Source of the DNA: an uncultured Eubacteriales bacterium | GTDB taxonomy: Bacteria; Bacillota; Clostridia; Oscillospirales; Acutalibacteraceae | Direction: 5' to 3' | DNA length: 64,000 nt | NCBI GenBank assembly: GCA_934525065.1 | Contig: CAKSYX010000001.1 | Coordinates: 62,001 to 126,000, forward strand | Part shown: positions 61,533 through 64,000 of the stretch, one piece after another | Layout: every line of letters starts with the position of its first letter | Numbering within the stretch: the first letter of the stretch is position 1 | Notes under the pieces: model-generated | What the model saw: the letters and a program-made list of their open reading frames with translations, nothing else | Databases searched by the model: none | What the model was told of the DNA's origin: nothing | Made by a program: the position numbers and the translations under genes

Positions 61533-62387
61533 TTAGTCCTTTCCGGCGATGACAAAGCGGTCAATGCCGTTAAAATCTTTGATAATTGAGATGTCATCGG
61601 CCGAGCTTGCAAACAGAGCCGCAACATCATCGGCTTGCTCATCGCCACACTCAACTGCAATAAAGCCGCCGCTTTTTATAAACGGAAGCCATTTCTCTGC
61701 AAGTGCCCTATAAAACACCAGACCGTCTGCTCCGCCATCAAGAGCCATTTTCGGCTCTTTTGTCACTTCGGTCTGAAGAGACGCAATTTCATCGCTTTTT
61801 ATATACGGCGGGTTCGAAACAATTATATCGGGACGCGGCAAAAAACCGAAAGTCTCGTAGCCTTGCAGAACATCACCCTTGACTGCCGGAACCGAGCGTG
61901 CCACCCCGAGCCGCATTCGGTTTTCGTTAAGATATCCAAGAGCTTCGTCTGAGTACTCAACAAGATAAACGTCAAGCTCAGGCAAGGTCTTTTTTAAAGA
62001 GATACCTATGCAACCGCAACCGGAGCAGAGATCAAAGACAGAAAGATTTTTTCCGTTAGCTTTAATTCTTTCAGCAATAAGCGAGCACAACTCTTCTGTT
62101 TCCGGGCGCGGAGCCAAAACACCTTCTCCGACCTTAAAAGTGTACCCAAAGAAATCCCATTCGCCGAGAATATACTGCAAGGGTTCCTTTTTGATTCTTC
62201 TGCGTGTCATGCTGACAACTCTGTCAATTACATACGGCTCCGCTGCGATACATTTTGAAAGCAAAAAGGTCGTTTCGTCACATTCAAGCGATTTTTGCAC
62301 AATGAAACGAGCCTCATTAGCCGCGTTTTCAATTCCCGCGTTTTCAAGTTCGGCATAGCAGTTTTTATATAATTCAAATACTGTCAT
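61533..62387 (-). CDS. prmC: Release-factor glutamine methyltransferase
   Basis: 284-aa enzyme that methylates the GGQ glutamine of RF1 and RF2. N-terminal helical domain, SAM motif DLCSGCGCIGISL and the substrate-binding NPPY (IVSNPPYIKSDEI). Usually near prfA; here the DUF1385 gene, its common companion, is directly upstream. Confidence 0.95.
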   Translation of the reverse strand: MTVFELYKNCYAELENAGIENAANEARFIVQKSLECDETTFLLSKCIAAEPYVIDRVVSMTRRRIKKEPLQYILGEWDFFGYTFKVGEGVLAPRPETEELCSLIAERIKANGKNLSVFDLCSGCGCIGISLKKTLPELDVYLVEYSDEALGYLNENRMRLGVARSVPAVKGDVLQGYETFGFLPRPDIIVSNPPYIKSDEIASLQTEVTKEPKMALDGGADGLVFYRALAEKWLPFIKSGGFIAVECGDEQADDVAALFASSADDISIIKDFNGIDRFVIAGKD

Positions 62388-62388
62388 A

Positions 62389-63378
62389 TTACTTTATAGC
62401 ATCGTCATCCGGATTATCGGTGATTACGGTTTTAAAAGCCGCAAGAGCAACTTCAATCATCGAGTCGTCCGGCTCTTTTGTTGTCAGTCTCTGCATCCAA
62501 AGACCGGGGGCAGAGAGAATCTTAACGAACAGGTTGTCATGCTTACCGGCATATTTTATAAACTCATATCCAAAGCCCATGACAAGCGGCAGAATAAGAA
62601 GCTTAATGAGCATCCAAACCGCAACATTATTTCTGAGCTGAGGAAACGCAACAGAAATACAAGAGGAAATTATAACACTGATGATAATTATAACAAACAT
62701 GAAGCTTGTTCCGCAGCGTGGATGAAAACGAATCTGCTTGCGGACATTCTCAACAGTCAGTTCAAGGCCTTTTTCATAGCAGAAAATGGTCTTATGCTCA
62801 GCACCGTGATACATAAATGTTCTGCGAATATCCTTCATCAATGATACTGCGGCAATATATGCAACGAAAATAGCCATTCGCATTACGCCTTCAATAAGTG
62901 CTCTGAAGTTTGTAATTGCTCCGCCGCCGGCATTGTTGATGAGGTCGGCGATCTTTGTCGGAAGCCAAAAGAACAGCACAAAAGCGAGCAAAACACCAAG
63001 TACTGAAGCGATTGCAGTTACTACGTTCATAACTTTTTTGCTTAAGTGTTCGGAAAGCCATTTGTCAAGCTTAGACATATTTTCTTCAGAGCTTTCCATA
63101 TCCTCAAGCCCGGATTTTTCGGCCGACAGCATAAGGCACTTATAGCCGAAAATCATTGATTCAACAAAATTTACGCAGCCGCGAATGATCGGCCATCCGA
63201 GGAATTTGACCTTGTCGCGAATATGCTTGACCTGCTTTTCCTCGGTATCAATCGTGCCGTCAGGCAATCTTACCGAAACGGCAGCGCCCTTTGGCCCCAT
63301 CATCATGATTCCTTCAATCAGAGCCTGACCTCCGACTGACGTCTTATGAACAATATCAGAATTGCTCTTCCTACTCAA
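62389..63378 (-). CDS. DUF1385 membrane protein
   Basis: 329-aa protein: VGGQALIEGIMMMGPKG start and HGAEHKTIFCYEKGLELTVE near residue 190, RFHPRCGTSF, with about four membrane helices. DUF1385 is conserved in Firmicutes next to prmC/prfA; molecular role unknown. The start overlaps the kinase gene by 4 bp. Confidence 0.93.
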   Translation of the reverse strand: MSRKSNSDIVHKTSVGGQALIEGIMMMGPKGAAVSVRLPDGTIDTEEKQVKHIRDKVKFLGWPIIRGCVNFVESMIFGYKCLMLSAEKSGLEDMESSEENMSKLDKWLSEHLSKKVMNVVTAIASVLGVLLAFVLFFWLPTKIADLINNAGGGAITNFRALIEGVMRMAIFVAYIAAVSLMKDIRRTFMYHGAEHKTIFCYEKGLELTVENVRKQIRFHPRCGTSFMFVIIIISVIISSCISVAFPQLRNNVAVWMLIKLLILPLVMGFGYEFIKYAGKHDNLFVKILSAPGLWMQRLTTKEPDDSMIEVALAAFKTVITDNPDDDAIK

Positions 63379-64000
63379 TTTTGTTCCTCCTTTTTGTATA
63401 CAGGCAACATAACAGTAACTTTTGTTCCATCACTTCCGTTGCTTTCAATCCTGAAAACGCCGTTATGTAGCCTGATAATTTCATCAACAACAGCAAGACC
63501 GATTCCGGTTCCGTGCTTTTCATTATTTGCTTTATAAAACTTTTCTTTAACATGGATAAGGTCGTTCTTTGAAATTCCGCAACCGTCATCGCTAAAGGTT
63601 ATTTTAACATATTTTTTTGTGTTTTCAACCGTAATTTCAATTTTTCCGCCACTTTCCGTATATTTGACAGCATTGTCAAGAATATTTATAAACACCTGAC
63701 AAATTCTTGCATTGTCTCCGTATACAAAACTCGCCTCTTCCTTCGGCAGTTTAAGTGAAAGCTTTTTGCCTTCCGACAAAGCCTTCGGCTGATACATAAT
63801 GTACGCTTGCTGAATTTCGGCAATTATGTCAACCACACCATTGTTCATTTTGAGTTTTCCGCTTTGCATACGCGAAAAATCAAGCAACTCTTCAACCATT
63901 CCGGAAAGCCGCGCAGTCTCTGAAATAATTATTCCGAGCCCCTTTTTCATCACATCATCCTTGCCGTCGGCAACGGAATATAACGTTTCTCCCCAACCCT
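63375..64000 (-). CDS. Sensor histidine kinase, 5' end outside window
   Basis: The frame continues to the window edge, so the gene is cut at its 5' end. The visible C-terminal part has the end of the HisKA helix (GWGETLYSVADGK and LVEELLDFSR-type segment MVEELLDFSRMQSG) and a complete HATPase with VFINILDNAVKYTESGG (N box), DDGCGISKNDL (G1) and HGTGIGLAVVDEII (G2). The phospho-acceptor histidine should lie just beyond position 64000. A response regulator would be expected upstream. Confidence 0.92.
   Translation of the reverse strand, partial: GWGETLYSVADGKDDVMKKGLGIIISETARLSGMVEELLDFSRMQSGKLKMNNGVVDIIAEIQQAYIMYQPKALSEGKKLSLKLPKEEASFVYGDNARICQVFINILDNAVKYTESGGKIEITVENTKKYVKITFSDDGCGISKNDLIHVKEKFYKANNEKHGTGIGLAVVDEIIRLHNGVFRIESNGSDGTKVTVMLPVYKKEEQN

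Overview
The window is chromosomal DNA of a spore-forming, Gram-positive clostridial bacterium, most likely a gut member of the Oscillospiraceae/Ruminococcaceae. This rests on low-to-moderate GC, AGGAGG-type ribosome sites, Bacillus/Clostridium gene order, a T-box riboswitch before pheS, and sporulation genes (a spoVM-like 27-codon gene, gerW, a spoIIM-like gene). No rRNA, tRNA or CRISPR array was seen.

Layout. 1-5936: asd (cut by the left edge), queA-tgt, yajC, a TIGR04086-type membrane protein, a SpoIIM-like membrane protein, and a convergent XerD-type tyrosine recombinase. 6093-6602: remnant genes. 6603-12797: a 6,195-bp integrated filamentous-phage (inovirus) genome. 13083-14552: an amino-acid permease. 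14606-17189 (minus): mazF, a lipoprotein, nnr. 17300-21005: T-box, pheS-pheT. 21019-21234: an unexplained, heavily folded non-coding element. 21255-30290: a zinc-ribbon protein, then on the minus strand DUF3006, a ComEC-like hydrolase, YgiQ, FtsK, a degenerate UppP-like protein and FtsH. 30366-37812 (minus): hpt, tilS, dnaB, rplI, gdpP, rnj. 38066-38506: rnhA. 38678-42947 (minus): a topoisomerase IV-type pair. 43073-64000 (minus): one long housekeeping and sporulation cluster read from a histidine kinase down through prmC, scpAB, gerW, dacF, rluB, yicC, remA, gmk, rpoZ, priA, def, fmt, rsmB, rlmN, prpC, prkC and rsgA to spoVM. It matches the B. subtilis yicC-to-spoVM order but lacks coaBC, rpe and thiN.

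The main discovery is the inovirus. It carries a pMV158-type (Rep_2) rolling-circle initiator and a matching origin: a hairpin whose loop holds TACTACGAC on the minus strand. It also has a small membrane protein, an OB-like ssDNA-binding candidate, a pVIII-like coat precursor followed by a terminator, a Zot/pI-type ATPase, a 43-aa hydrophobic protein, two larger membrane-anchored surface candidates and a pVI-like protein. A Cro/CI-type regulator and a DUF2726 nuclease-like protein are divergent. A consensus promoter (TTGACA, 17 bp, TATAAT) drives the phage operon, and a TAGTC-N8-GACTA palindrome lies across it.

The element has no integrase. Joining its two flanks rebuilds an empty site that is a nearly perfect 56-bp palindrome with 12-bp arms around a 6-bp centre, like a Xer/dif site. 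The xerD-like gene lies about 650 bp away. A small gene just outside the left junction is a distant homologue of the phage's last gene, in mirror orientation, which suggests repeated use of this site by related phages.
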